The position numbers and the translations under genes are program-made. 64,000 nt of DNA, taken from Naematelia aurantialba (Eukaryota > Basidiomycota > Tremellomycetes > Tremellales > Naemateliaceae). The notes beneath the pieces were generated by a model that was given only the letters and a program-made list of their open reading frames with translations, was not told the DNA's origin and made no database searches. Positions within the stretch are counted from its first letter, which is position 1; every line of letters begins with the position of its first letter. The stretch spans positions 1,240,001-1,304,000 of the forward strand of contig JAKFAO010000005.1 of assembly GCA_021527695.1 (NCBI GenBank), read 5' to 3'. Shown in pieces: positions 22,433 to 34,756 of the stretch.

Positions 22433-25400
22433 TCACATGAACCCGACCTGGTCGATTCCCAGTGACCGCCTGACGGTGATGGCACTGACCACCTCCTTCA
22501 AAAACTCCTCTAGGATCACACAGTTGTCCAGAACACTCGACAGTGTCACTTTCGTTGGCGGCCTCGGTTCTCGCTCGGCCACATCATAGATAACCCCTTC
22601 ATCTCCCTCTGCCCAAGACGAGCCAGCTACGCTGGAAGCGAGGGTGGAGGCTGCTCTAGCACTGCCGTAGTTGCTTCGAACTGCTTTCGCAGGCGACCAC
22701 GGACCGGCCTTCACGGGAGAAGACGAGGCCGTAGTCTCCAATGCCACACCCGCCACCAGTTCGTAGTGCGATTTGAACGGCGACGAGGAGATGTTGCCGG
22801 CAGCCTGTCGTACTGATACCGGTGTGGACGGCTTGCTGCTCGGTGTGGCGGGGTTCGACGACTTCTTGCGAGGTGTGAGGAACGAAGTGAGCTTGCCCAC
22901 AACACTCGGTCGTTTCTTTGGCTGAGGACTGGCCGGCGCCGGAGGCAGACCGTAAGACGTGGGTTCGACGTCGAGCATGATATTCATCGCTTCGTCCAGA
23001 TGGTCTGCGAACAAGAGACCTTGGCGGCGTTCAGACAGTAGTCGATCAAAGTCCGAGACGGTCTGGCGGAAGACCGAGATCTGCTGGACGAGCTCCCGCA
23101 GGATCTGGTAGAGCGCTGGCGGGTCCGGGACCTTCCGAGCAGTAAACGGATCAGAGGCATCATCCATGCGACTCTCTATAATTGGCCAGTCATCGAGCGA
23201 ATGATCCGAAGACGTATCGGAACTGACGGGGACGGATTTAGCGTTGACAGGCCGCATCCACGGGTCGGTAGTAGAGACCAGATCGTACAGTAGCCAGCCA
23301 GCCAGAGAGCGATTGGCACACAGACATAACGCTGTAAGTACTCCAGTCAACGCGACATTTTCATCGGGGGTATTGCAAAAGAATCGCGACAGCTCATCGA
23401 CAATCGCTCTCATCATCTTGTCCGTCGGGTTTAGCCCATGCTTATTCGACCCGGCGCGAGCATGGACCTCGATGAAAGAGTCCTTCTCTCCTTCGCTCGA
23501 AAATTGCAATGACAATTGATTGATCATGTAGCAAGGGTCGGCCTGGACTGCCGCGATCATATCAGCGAGATACCCTGCATACCCTGCAGCCATTTCCGTC
23601 GACGTCTGCAATGGATCGATGCGAGAAATGAGCGATCCATATAACTCGAGCTCTTGCAGGGGGTCGTCGGAGGACGTGACTGGAGGAGGTAGGAGAGTCT
23701 TGGGCGCAAAGTCAGAAGATCCGGGGTTGCGTTCGGGTATCGTCACTGCACCTGACACTGGGATCGAGTTGAAGATACCGGTAACAGCGTGTTGGCAGTG
23801 TTCTGAGAGGAGGGTCCGCAATAGCCGTAAGGCCATTGTTCTCCCTGAAACAGTGTCGGAGCCGAGATTGTCCAGGAGGAAGTCTTTCAAGGTGAACCTG
23901 TCCTCGGCAGAATAGATCGCCGCCGTCTCTCCACCAGTCCGCGACTTGAGCTGGACAGGCGGATCGCTCGAGGATAGCATGAGGCGTTCCAGTATCCTGT
24001 CCAGCAGAGGGCCGTCATCAAGGTTCGACAACAGAACATCGAGGTAGGTCAAGACCGCTACAGAGCTACCGTCGGTGCTCGAGCTCTCCATGATAGACGG
24101 GTACAGCACGTTGTCGAGGAACGAAGCCTGTATCGCATCGAGAGTGGCCTCCGCCACGGCGGATCCGAGTACTTGGGTGTTGGAAACGGCACTGAAGTTC
24201 GGATCGGCGTGCCTTATCGAGGCATTACATCGAAAGATGATGTCCTGCAGGAAACCGAAGAGCCTCAACAAGAGGTCCAGCTGCTCCTTGGTCTCGGGGT
24301 CTGTGGGGCTAGGAAGCTCCAATGGGTCGTCATTGTCTTGCGAGGTCTCGTTATCGTCACCTGCGCCTAGGTGCATGCCGCCTGATGTCGAAGCCGACAG
24401 TCCTTCTGTCGAGGAAGCCTGCGCGGCCAGAGTTGGTATGCGGAGCTTGGACGGCAGGAGCGACCAGATGGCGCCGAGACCAGCCGCCATGACGTCGGCA
24501 AAATCTCCATCCAGGATGAACTCGCCAAGCGCGTCCCTGGCTTCTTGCAGCGGGTCACTCCCGTCTCTTGTCTCTCTCATACTCATCTCATCGCCCGACT
24601 CTTCTGTTGATAGAAAGGCAATGTCGAAAAGAAACAGCAGCCCAGCGCGTGCGAAATCGCCTGTCCGATTCTCTCGATGGACAAAACGGAGCAGGTATGA
24701 GAAAAGGAGGAACTCGAAGTGATGCGTCACTTTGCTGGAAGCACGAGTGTAAGAGGACGGGGCTGGCGACATGACCCGTTCCGCATCCGGCGCGGAGTGT
24801 GACTGGAGCCAGCCCTTGTCGTGAAAGAAGATGAGCAGAAGCGGAGAACTACGGTACTGATCAGTGCCTTATCTATGGTAAGGGGAAGTCGGAGCGGCTT
24901 GGGGCGAAAGAGACATACTAGGCACGCATCTTGGAGCACAGGATACACATGAGATCGACCAGATCCTCCTCCAGTTTCGCATCACCGTCCTGCCTCGTGT
25001 TCACTGCGGCCCCAGCTGCGCCGACTACCCTCGCACTGCCGTCGACTTTCTCTTCGGGCTCGTCTCCGACGCATGAGCGGAGCAGTCGGCGCAGGGGGCG
25101 GTGAACGGCGTTGTGGACCAGAAAGCGTTCGGATAGAAGAACAACGAGGTTGTTGATTGCACGGAGTACCTCGCCTGACGCGATCAGTAATCGACGCTGG
25201 GAGTCTGAGTGGAGAGAAAAGAGCGGATGTCAAGCTCTTGAGATAGTATGAAGCCAAATGATTGAAGGAAGGAGCTGGGAATTGCGAATCTCGACTCACC
25301 TTTGATCCCATGCGGCCGGTCAGGCTCACACAGTCGCTCAAGGTGGCCGAGCAAATCATGCTTGAGAAAATATTCAAGGCAAGCACCTGTCGTGCTGTTG

Positions 25401-25898
25401 ATACCACAGTCAGCCACTATCCTCACTGTCTCCTGGAGACCTTTGTGCTCACTCCTCGTCTGTCCGGTTTGCTTCGTAGACCAGAGCGTCCACAATGTGC
25501 GTCAAGTGCTTTGGCACATCTGTCGACTGGATTCCCCTGACCGGATCAGCCCAATGGGCCAGTGGAGCTCAAGGCGTGCAGACGTACCGGACTAGCTGCC
25601 TTTCATCCGGATGCTCGAGGGTGTCCTACGGTAGAGTCGTCAGGAACTGTGAATGCACTGTCTCGTGAGGAACGAAGAGCGAGACCAATCTGGCTACACC
25701 GAATCGTGACTCTCTGGCGATGCATGGCCGCTATGATGTCCCTCCTGGTAGACTGGCTGCAGACACTGGTACTGAAAGAACACTCACTTTGATCGCCTCC
25801 CAAGCTCGATCAAAGTCGGCCAGGTCGTCCGCTGCTTTGACTCGCGCTGGCCGACTAGGTGTTTGCAGCAGCCGAGTGAAGAAGGTGGATACGTCCAT
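22433..25898 (-). CDS. FHIP/RAI16-family protein (FTS-Hook-FHIP complex subunit)
   Basis: In animals and Aspergillus, FHIP proteins work with Hook and FTS to link early endosomes to dynein. The start MDVSTFFTRLLQTPSRPARV at 25898 is followed by small exons: DTLEHPDERQLVR, STDVPKHLTHIVDALVYEA and ACLEYFLKHDLLGHLERLCE. Next comes a larger exon with LLIASGEVLRAINNLVVLLS and VHRPLRRLLRSC. The long 3' exon (to 22433) carries FEFLLFSYLLRFVHRENRTGD and FARAGLLFLFDIAF, typical of the RAI16-like core. Then come a Ser/Pro/Lys-rich segment and a C-terminal helix ending IDQVGFM. About 1,000 residues. Family call from memory of the conserved LLxFVHREGRxGDFARxGLL-like block; good but not searched. Confidence 0.82.
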
Positions 25899-26219
25899 CG
25901 CAGTCTTGAGACCGGCCCAAGCAGTCTCTTCACGCACTTGGGGAAGCGCGGTCTATCTCATGCTGAAAGAGTCGACCCAGGCGGACAAAAACAAAGGGAG
26001 ATCGAGGGCAGTTAATGGTCCAGTACTGGCAAAGGTACGCGGGCTCGGCTCAGGCACCGTATCGATGTTTTTCGTCGACTGCTACTGCTCGGTCCAGGAT
26101 GCGATTGTAGCGGGTCTCGACAACGCAGTCAGAAACTGGTAAACTAACGAGAGACCCGCGGCAGGCGGCGGCTTCGGGTTTATTGACGGATCCGAACGGG
26201 GCGGGGTAGCCGTCCCACC
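25899..26219. promoter_or_regulatory. Divergent promoter between the FHIP gene and HIS2
   Basis: About 320 bp between two diverging start codons; both promoters should lie here. No Gcn4-like or other site is claimed with confidence. Confidence 0.45.
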
Positions 26220-27492
26220 ATGCCTCACAGCCACCACTCGCATTCTGGGCAGTTCTGCCGTCATGCCAAGTCGACGTTGCGCGAGGTGGTTCTCGAGGCG
26301 ATCAGAAGGGGGTTCACGACGTTTGGCCTGAGCGAACATGCGCCGCGATATCGTGTGGAAGACCTCTTTCCCGAGGAGGTGCGTGTGGTCTTCGCTGCCG
26401 GGGATCGAGGCGTCGGCGAGAGACGACGAATGAGAACCTGACTCGAGAGACCTTGGGGTCTGGTCATGCCGATAGGGCACCAAGCATCCTGAGAAAAATC
26501 ATGAGTCTACTAATGCTGACTCTTGTAGTCAGACCTTGACCCCCCGGCTCTGATCCAAGCATACGACGACTTCCTCCTCGAGGCGTCTCGCCTCAAAGCG
26601 GAGTTCTCCCAGACCATCACGCTCTTGATTGGCATCGAATCCGAGTCCATCACGCCTCTCGACTCGGCTCGCCTTGCTGCGCTCCTAGACCGCCGCGACG
26701 AGATTGAATACATGGTCGGTAGCGTCCACCACGTCGCTGGTGTGTCTATCGATTTCGACCGGCCGACGTGGTTGCGGGCCGTGTACACTGCCTCCCAGTC
26801 GCGCACCTCGAGCACCATGTTCCCCTCGCCCTCGGGACCTGTCCACCCGCCCCCCGACCCGTCGGTCCCGCAGCTCGATCCGGCATACACCCCAACACAA
26901 GGGGAGATGCTTCCGTTCCTCGTCTCGTACTTTGACGCGCAGCACGAGCTGATCCTCGCGCATCAGCCTGAGGTGCTGGGCCACATTGATTTGTGCCTCC
27001 TGTTCACCCCTGGCGCGTCGCTCAAGTCGGCAGACCTGCCGGGCGTATGGGAGAAGGTGGAGCGGAACGTCAGGGCGGTGGTAGCGTACGGAGGGCTGTT
27101 TGAAGCCAACGCCGCCGCCCTCCGAAAACACTGGGAAACAAGTTATCCCAGCCAGGACATCCTGCAGGTGAGGCCCTGCCCAACGCCAGTACAGGCGCGC
27201 CATCCCTCCGGCAGGAGACCAGAAGCCACTCTGACAGCTGTAGCTCATTCGGCAGCTCGGGGGCAGGGTGTGCCTCTCGGACGACTCGCACGGCGTCGAC
27301 TATGTCGGGCTCAACTACCTGCGCATGCGAGACTACCTCGTCCGCATCGGTCTCGACGAGGTATGGTACCTCGTGCCACAGTCTCAGCGGCAAGGCGACG
27401 ACCAGCCAGTTGGACGGAGAGGGAGGGTTGTCGCGCGCCGCTTGCAAGGTTGGGCAGAGGGCCCGTTCTGGGACAATCTGCAACCAAGATGA
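26220..27492 (+). CDS. HIS2: Histidinol-phosphatase, PHP type
   Basis: Removes phosphate from histidinol phosphate, the penultimate stage of histidine synthesis. MPHSHHSHSGQFCRHAKS at 26220 supplies the first PHP metal-binding HxH cluster. The next blocks are LREVVLEAIRRGFTTFGLSEHAP, LLIGIESESI, EYMVGSVHHVAGVSIDF and, after the last intron, LGGRVCLSDDSHGVDYVG, which hold the remaining His, Glu and Asp ligands expected of the family. Two introns: one after the RVEDLFPEE exon, one after the SQDILQ exon. Stop at 27490-27492. The closing segment GWAEGPFWDNLQPR is basic. Length about 350 residues fits yeast His2. It converges on the aprataxin gene. Confidence 0.9.
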
Positions 27493-27766
27493 TAGCCATC
27501 GATGCGAAACACATGACGGTGACAAGGCTTGTACCGGACAAAACTTGTACTATGCATACAGCTCTAACGTTCTCTCCTTCCTCTCATTTACTATGCTGCT
27601 ACAGTGTGAAACTCTATGCCACCTAGTCGAAGGAAAGAGGAAATCGATGCTGGGGTATGATAGATGGGAAAGATGCTCCTTGATGGTCCTCGTTTCCTGA
27701 CGCCCTCTGATCTCCGACCACTTCAATCACCAAGCCTGCGCCTCTATGCTCCCCAGTTGCACTGCG

Positions 27767-29006
27767 TCAGAACAAGTCCTCGTCGCTGCCCCTCTGCGTG
27801 CCTCTATCTCGTATGCGCGCCTTCATGCGCTTCTTTTCCTGAGCAAATTCGTCTTCGAGATGTTTTTTGAGCTTTGGCATGCTGTTGAACGGTTCATCGC
27901 ACTTTGCGCAAGCCAGTGGTGCCGCCAACAGACTTTCTGCATCGGACAAGCCCTTTTGGCGGTATCAGAACAACGCGACTCGACGCCCGTCGTGGACTTA
28001 CATCAACCCGTTCCTTGATGTACCAGTCCTCCTGTGTGACCCACCGCTGCACTTCCATGATGGGGATGAAGAACCCCAGATCGGGTCGGAACGAGTTGTG
28101 GTGTTTCTTGGTCTTGAAGGCGGGCGAGATCCTGTCGTCTGAGATGACGTGGAGATGGAGATGTCTGCGGGGTGAGCAGGGTGCTGCACTGGAGGGAGGG
28201 GCATTGGAGGAGATGGGGATGAGGAAATGGGAGGAAGGAAAGGCGAGGAAGGAACCGGATTGAAGGAGATATTTAGAAAGAGAGAGATTAAGGAACGAGA
28301 GATCAGAGGAGGAAAGAAGAGGAAACGATGAGGTTGAGAAGGAGGAAGGAGGAAGGAGAGAGAGAGAGAGGAAGGAGGAAGGGAGAGAGAAGGAAGCAAG
28401 GAAAGAAGGAAAGAAGAAAGACGCTGACTTCATCGAGGGGATTGCATGGAACCCCACATCAATCTTCCACTCAAACCCTTCGGTCTTGACCATCTCGTCG
28501 CGGATCATCTCCTCGACCTCGGCGGCCGTCTCCGCCAGGGCCTGTATGACCTGCTGCCTCGCGTCGCTGCTCGCTCCCAGCAGCAGACTCTTGAGGTCGT
28601 CCAGCTGGCCCAGGGGCACGAGCGACCGCTCGTTTGCCGCCTCGTTCTCCGAGTCTTGCGTGGCCGCGGCGCCGCTCCGGCGAAACGGATACCTCGGGAG
28701 AACGAGAAAGTGGTATTTCGCCTTAGGGTAGGCGTCGAATACGACAACCGTGTTGGCGTTGGCCGTGAGCAGCGTCGTCGGCGGCAGCGATTTGCGCGGG
28801 TTGGCGAGGGTCGCGTACGCCCGCAAGCCGTGCAGATGGGACATTTCGATCGCTCGACCTCTGCCTTTGCCCTTGTCTTGGCGTCTGTTCTTGCTCTGGC
28901 TCTGGCTGCTGCGAGTGTTTGTGCTGTTTGGGCTCTTCCTTGGGCCCGTGCCGGGAGGCCGCTCGCCCACTTGTGCTTCTGCTTGGCGGGACAGGCAGCC
29001 GCCCAT
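27767..29006 (-). CDS. HNT3: Aprataxin/Hnt3: HIT-domain DNA deadenylase with C-terminal zinc finger
   Basis: Aprataxin removes AMP from abortive 5'-adenylated DNA ligation ends. Start taken at 29006 (MGGCLSRQAEAQ), after which comes a basic Ser/Arg/Lys-rich leader. The HIT core follows: LRAYATLANPRKSLPP, VVVFDAYPKAKYHFLVLPR, a helical region with DARQQVIQALAETAAEVEEM, FHAIPSMK, then across an intron HLHLHVISDDR, whose His triad is the catalytic centre. FIPIMEVQRWV leads to the C-terminal finger CAKCDEPFNSMPKLKKHLEDEF, the C2HE type of fungal aprataxins. Stop at 27767. The 264-nt intron (28165-28428) is a pure pyrimidine tract on the sense strand. Assignment is firm. Confidence 0.9.
28165..28428 (-). 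repeat. Pyrimidine-tract intron within the aprataxin gene
   Basis: This 264-nt intron interrupts the HIT domain just before the HLHLH motif (phase 2, aa|a). On the sense strand most of it is CTTCCTCC, CTTTCTTTC and CTCTCTCTC runs. On the + strand it appears as GGAAGGAGG/GAGAGAGAG. It is about five times longer than usual introns here. Confidence 0.75.
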
Positions 29007-30127
29007 GACCGTCAAGTGAGCGAGGCGCGATAGGTTGGTGGGTTGGTCAAGACATGGGGGAGGGAGGTGCGACCGCAGGAAGACAGACGGGTTTTACCAG
29101 TCCCGAGTCCCGAGCAAGAGCCATCGGCATCGTGCATCCCCGCCATCCCGGAAAGGGTACCGTACCGTACCAGCGCGTATAGCGAAGGGTGTCCGGTAAA
29201 TGAGGTGGAGGTCCCGCCCAGCGGAAAGTAACCCATCAACACAGGGGCAGCGGGAAGCAAGCAAGGCGTCAAGCAGGGTCAGATATCACGGGTCAGCGTT
29301 GTGCTCAAGCCTTGCATGGTTGTCACGAGCACACCGCGTCGCTGCGCGTGGCATGTCCCAGCACTCAATTACCAGCACTAGTACGTGCTAGCTATGCGCT
29401 CTCGGACACAGAGTTAGAAGCCATTTCCCAGTCGGCCGTAAAGGGGGCACGGGGAACGAGACAGAGGGAACGACGAGCAACAGGGGTGTGGCGTTGTACG
29501 TCGCAGCGTGTGATCGGGTTCGTGAGAGTGGAGCGGTTGGTCGAGGCCTTTTGGACAACACTTTAGATCCTTTTGGACCCTTCACCCTTCGTAAGACCCC
29601 CTCTTGGCCTTTTCTCCATACTACTACTGATGGGTGATATGTGCAAGTCTGGACTCACCGCCGAGAGGAGGCGGGCCACGCCCGAGCGCAACGCCCACCA
29701 CCAGCAGCCCTGTTATTCGGTCGCTCCACCGAGACTTTTTAGTAACTGCTAAATCGGCCTTCGACGAGGGTTTGACACGGGGGGGCAAGGAAATCGTGAG
29801 CAAAGGTGACAGGCAGGAAATAGCCAAGAAGAGGCAAAAAAGCTCCTGAGCGTTTCGGCATGCCACCCCCCGTTTGGACCCTGGCTCCACTTTCGTCGGA
29901 TTTCGTCCCTGGCCAAGGCACCCGTGGTCACGAGGGGGAGACAAAAGAGGCTGTAACCGCGCACGGATAAGATTGAGAGTTATTAAACAGCACAGGGACA
30001 AGGGACATTGCTCCGAATGCTGCTCTGCCACGAGCGCATGCCGTTTGGACCCGTATACTACTCTGCTGCTGCACATATGCTACATTCCGTTCCCGGCTCA
30101 GAAAAACTCGTCCTTTGCCTCGCAGGC
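29007..30127. other. 1.1-kb intergenic region, no gene recognised
   Basis: It lies between the aprataxin start (29006) and the dehydrogenase stop (30128), both on the - strand, so it holds the aprataxin promoter and the 3' end of the dehydrogenase. A short inverted GGGTACCGTACCGTACC motif sits near 29154-29171. Open frames present are short and unsupported. No tRNA-like B box was found. Confidence 0.45.
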
Positions 30128-31627
30128 TTAGCCGATCCATTGTCCGTTGTTCTACCTCGAGTCAGCGCGGCAGTCGCCAAAGCCCGACGCACTCACCAAA
30201 TGCATAAGCTGTCCCGTCATGGCATTCGAGTCGGCCGACGCGAGGAAAACTGCGCAACCAATCAGCTAGACTGGCTGAAGAGGGAGAGGTATGTACCGTA
30301 TGCTGGACCCATCTCAGCGGGCATATTGGCCCTCCCGTGCAAGGGCAGGGACCCCACCGACCACTGCTCCATGTTCTCCGCTGGTCTGGAAGCGGGTTGC
30401 AATGGTGTGTAGACCGGACCTAGCAGGCATCAGCGTGGCTCCAAGCCAAGAAGGTCTTGACAGTGGACTTGTCGTCTCACCTGGGCAGACGGCGTTGACT
30501 CGGATGCCCTTGGGGGCGAGTTGCACCGCGAGCGAGCGGGTAAAGGTGATGATGGCTCCTTTGGTGGAGCTGTAGTCGAGCATGGCGGGCGAACCCTTAA
30601 ATGCAGTCACGGACGAGGTGTTGATGATGGCCCCGCCTCGCTTCATGTGAGGAAGCGCTGCCCTGCTTTCGTCAGAGCAGTCGGGCAGATTTGTGCAGAA
30701 CCGCCTACTTGGTGAGGGCGAACATGGCGAGGATGTTGCTTCTGAACGTGCTTTCGACATTGTCCAACTGATGCATCGTCAGCGGCAGATGTGTACGCTT
30801 GAGAGAAGAGAAGCGCACCTCGATCTCCTCGAGGCTCTTCGACATGATCTGCTTGCTGGCATTGTTGACCAGAATGTCGAGCTTGCCATACTCTTCGAGG
30901 TGTTGCTCGACGATAGACGCACAGTTTTCTGCCTTCATCAGGTCCAGCGGAAGAGTCAGACACTTTTGTCCATCCTTCTCAATGGCCGCTTTGACCTTGG
31001 CAGCGCTGGTCATCCTCAGTACTGGTCATGAATGGAACTTCATCCGACTCACTCCTCCTTTTCTTCGGGAAGGTAGACGATTGTCACGGATGCTCCTTCC
31101 CTCGCAAACATCTGGGCAGCGGCACGGCCGATACCACTGTCTCCCTTGAACGGTAAGCTAGACGCTTCGCAAGACAGCTCAAGGCGCACGCCAGTAACGA
31201 TAGCAGTTTTTCCCTTTAGTTTTCCAGAGCCGACGTACTGCGCTTGTCAGCGGTACTGCAGCAGCGATGGCGTAGCTGAGCTGACCTCCTTGAGGTAGGG
31301 CTTGCCCTCGTCGTCCCAGCATTCGAGCTGTGTGAACTCGGCAAGGGGATCCATGTCAACATCTTTCCCAGGAAGCGATTGCTCCTGCTTCTTGATATCT
31401 AGAAGCTCCTGCCAACCCCCCGAAAGTCAGCATGATCCACACATCCACCTGATTCTTCCATCCGTTGGCGAGGAGGAACTCACGGGGTAAGCGGTGACAA
31501 TCTCGTCTTCTTTGCCCATGATGATAGCTGTCCGATGAAAATAACGAGGTCTGATCTGCCTAGTTGCGAGTGATTGAAGATGTAGTCGTGAGGGCGACAA
31601 GAGTCGAGATGAGCGGAAGAAGGACAT
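30128..31627 (-). CDS. Short-chain dehydrogenase/reductase with probable mitochondrial leader
   Basis: NAD(P)-dependent oxidoreductase of unknown substrate. The Rossmann motif [21 protein letters not shown] follows [31 protein letters not shown] and the catalytic [16 protein letters not shown] (Tyr-x3-Lys) are present, and [17 protein letters not shown] completes the fold. The end reads [23 protein letters not shown]. The N-terminal region [31 protein letters not shown] resembles the YhdF/YgfF-like subgroup with an extended N-terminus. Start chosen at 31627: [24 protein letters not shown] is Arg/Ser-rich without acids and fits a mitochondrial presequence. An internal Met at 31519 ([12 protein letters not shown]) would give a cytosolic form. 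Six or so introns. Confidence 0.86.
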
Positions 31628-33136
31628 TTCGTTGCGGGAATCGTCCTCTGTCAGGTCGTTCATGCCGTCAAAAGAAAGGTGCCTGTCACCGGTATGACGT
31701 CAACAGCATATTCCAGCAACACGCGTCGGCGCGTGGTGACACATTTCCTTCTCATTTTGCATGCTGCTGCTGACCCACTTCTGCGACTGCATGGAATTGA
31801 CTGGACATTCGCTGTCCATGCTGACTCGCCTCACACCGCATTCGAGAGGGACCGTCTACTACGATGGTCGCACCAGACGAGCCTGATCGCATGATTCCGC
31901 CGAGCGCGCTCTGATCTTCCCTTTGATGCTGTCCAAACTCCCCAGAAGCGTCTTCAACCATGCTGAGCTAGCAGAATCCCTTGCCGACAAAGGATAACAA
32001 CCTTGTTATAGCTCATGGTAGGATCCCCACTAGTAGGATCCCCATTACTAGACGCCGCATCGCCGCTGACCAGACCCGATCACGGCCTTTCGAGTCCCCC
32101 TTTGGCCCTCCTTTCTGCCCCCAGAGCACCGCTCGCAGTCTTCTTTCCAAGGTCGTACGATCCTTTATACTCCGCATTGTCCCGATGGTCATGTCCCACA
32201 CTGCACCCACTGACCCCGCAGACCTTTGCCCTTCGGATCGATTCCAGACCTCGCGCGGACCTGCTGATGCGGATATCCCGATTTGCCTCCGGTCGCTCCG
32301 AGACTACCACTCGTATCACGAGTCCTGTATCTGTGGGGAATAGGGGCATGCCTTGAGCCTCATCAACTTGCCACCGGGCTCCAGGCAATCTTGTCTGTCG
32401 AGCCCCATGCTTGGAGCTTGTGCCAGAGGGGGTTGATCGCAGCGGAGGGGAGCGGATGGCGAATGGGGGGGGGCGTCTTGAACGCAACAACCATCAATGC
32501 CGCTTTTCCCGATGGAACTGATCTAACCTTGTGTTGGAGGACCCCCAAAATCGCGACAAAGAACAGTCAAGACCAAGGACAAGCAAGAAAAAAGGCAACG
32601 GATGGACAAGGGGTACATGAAGCGGCTGACTAGACCATTTGCTCTTTCTACCCGTCTGCCGCCTATCGTCTTGGTCGTCGTTCTTCTCTCACGTTGATTC
32701 ATCTCTCCACCTTTTCGAGACTCGTTCATCTTTCGACGTATCGATCTTCAGCTCTCTTGCTTTGTCCTCGTGTAGGCTGCTCAACTTCCAATCCACTCGC
32801 TATCCGATCGCTTTATCGCCTTCTCAGGATTCGCAGACTTTCCGGAGCCTTTTTTGTACAAAGGCACTTTCGCTTGCTATTGTTGGGGATTCTGCTCGGG
32901 CTCTCTTTCCTTCCTCTTCCTGCTCCATCTCGACTCTGCTCGTTGACGACTGCGTTTGAGACTTGGGTCTTTGTAACAGACAGCTGAACGACAACCACTA
33001 CGACTGCGACGAACTCACGGCCAAGGCCGTGCATCACCTCGCCTTTACTCCACAAGAATCGATAGGTGATTCACTGGCAGCCCCGCCTGCCCCTGTCCCA
33101 GCCTTACTAACCCAGCACAGCCCTTCGCCTACGACA
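31628..33136. other. 1.5-kb region upstream of the bHLH gene, divergent promoter and probable long leader
   Basis: It separates the dehydrogenase start (31627, -) from the bHLH gene (+). The stretch 32640-33130 is pyrimidine-rich (TCTTTCTACC, CTTCTCTCACG, TTCCTTCCTCTTCC) and looks like a long 5' leader. A direct repeat of GGATCCCCA(C/T)TAGTA or similar occurs at 32030-32050. No coding exon is supported. Confidence 0.45.
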
Positions 33137-34756
33137 ATGTCTGCCTCGCCAGCCTTGGAACAGCGGCCCAACCCGTACTATCCCTCTGTGGAGGAGCCTT
33201 TCGAATCATCCTTTTCTTGTGAGCATCGTTGTTCTCAAATGTGGTCGGTCTTCGGCTGACGTCTCTGCTGTCCTGAATGAACATGCCCAACCGTCCGACC
33301 ACTCGATGGACCATTACTTTGCCAGCCCCCCGCCGCCTCAGTCTACTTCGGAAGCGACTACACACTACGACGATTCACACGACGAAGGCGCCGAGCGAGA
33401 CGAAACTGAAGTCGCCAGTGGACGCGAAGAACAAGGTACGTGATGCGAAGGCACGGTCTTACCAGTTCTCCCTGACCGCGTGCCAGGTCAAGAGTCGTCA
33501 ACGTACAGCTTGGGTACTCTCATCCTGTGCTCGCCTCTCGGTACCTCGTCCAACATGCACGAGATCAATCTCCCTTACAATTCGTATGCCGGCTATGCTC
33601 AGCCAATCAGCAATACTTCGCAAAGCCCCTCTTACCCCTATCATACAGACCCTCGTGATGGTGAGTGTTTTCGTGGTCCGTTGAGAAGTAGCTAATACCT
33701 CTTCTATAGAACAGCTATCTCCGCGTTATCAGCATAATTCTCATCCTCTTTCGCCACCGCTCTCAGCATCTCCACCTGGATCACTGCGACATCTGCCAGG
33801 TGTTCTGACTACCCCCCCTCACTCCATCTCGCCAACAATGGTCAGTCCAACAAGTGCCCTTGACTCGGGCTTCTCGTCAGATGTGAGCCCCATCAGTCAT
33901 TGGGGCTACCATCAGCCGATGGGAACACCCCTCACCAACGTGACCGCCTTGGCCAGTCTTAGTCCCCAGATGAGTCCTGGCATGGCCATGGTGCAAGGTT
34001 ATTTCCCACAGCAGACACAAACAAGTCCAAGGGCCTCCGTCAGCCGTTCGCGGGTCTCGAGGCCCAGAGCAGGCAAGACCCATAGCATGACCAGGACAAT
34101 CAAGCAGGAACGCAAGAGCAGCGACGATGAAGCTAGCGAGAATGAAGGAGTCAAACGGATTCAAGAATGTGGTAGCGGGCTGGGCTTCACTACGTCCGTA
34201 AAGTAAGCTTATTCACCTTGCGATTCAAAGCACTTACTCGGTACAAGTAATGAAGAAGAACGCATTCCCATGTCCACGCGACCCGAGGCCATCAAGAAAG
34301 CAAGGATAGAGAGTGAGCAGGTGAGCTCATCCGCGGTGCGCGTGCCACCTCTTTCTTACTTCTTCTCAGTATCGCGCTGACGGCGGGTGTAAGCGCCGGC
34401 GCGACGAGCTGCGTAAGGGATTTGAACGAGTCAAGGATGTCCTACCGCAGAGTAACCAGAGGGCGTCAAAGTCGAATATACTTGATCGAGGTGTGTCCCA
34501 CATGCGTTGCCGGAATGGCGCTGACGGGACAATCCTCCAGCTGTGGCTCATATCGAGCAAATACACGCCTCGAACAACTTCCTCCTGGCTCAACTCGAGC
34601 AGAAGGAAAAAGAACTCGCTAGTCTCCGGGCGTAAGTTGTGCGTCTACACTTGTCTGACTATGTCTGACGTCGATAGGGCCCACCAGGACCTAGCCTCTA
34701 TCATGGCTCGGCGTACAGACTCGGACTCAAATAAGAGTTCCCCCCAACGGCAGTGA
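33137..34756 (+). CDS. Basic helix-loop-helix transcription factor
   Basis: The C-terminal exons hold a bHLH: IKKARIESEQ/YRADGGCKRRRDELRKGFERV, KDVLPQSNQRASKSNILDRAVAHIEQIHAS, then a leucine-zipper-like end NNFLLAQLEQKEKELASLRA. Upstream are Ser/Pro/Tyr-rich segments (SPPLSASPPGSLRHLPG, MGTPLTNVTALASLSPQMSPG) and a basic RSRVSRPRAGK patch. Stop at 34754-34756. The basic region has an extra YRADGGCK step between ESEQ and KRRRDELR. The start is unsettled. An ATG at 33137 begins MSASPALEQRPNPYYPS, which reads like a factor N-terminus, but its exon cannot be joined in phase to the next one. An ATG at 33306 (MDHYFASPPPPQ) is in phase without splicing. Class is certain, targets unknown. Confidence 0.78.

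Noticed and set aside
27894..29015. Unspliced 373-codon frame across the aprataxin region
   Set aside because: It reads through the pyrimidine intron as a Ser/Phe/Leu/Pro run; removing 28165-28428 restores the HIT motif to the correct position.
29007..30127. Possible tRNA or mobile element in the 1.1-kb gap
   Set aside because: No B-box-like GGTTCGANTCC, no terminal repeats, and no transposase-like frame could be found.
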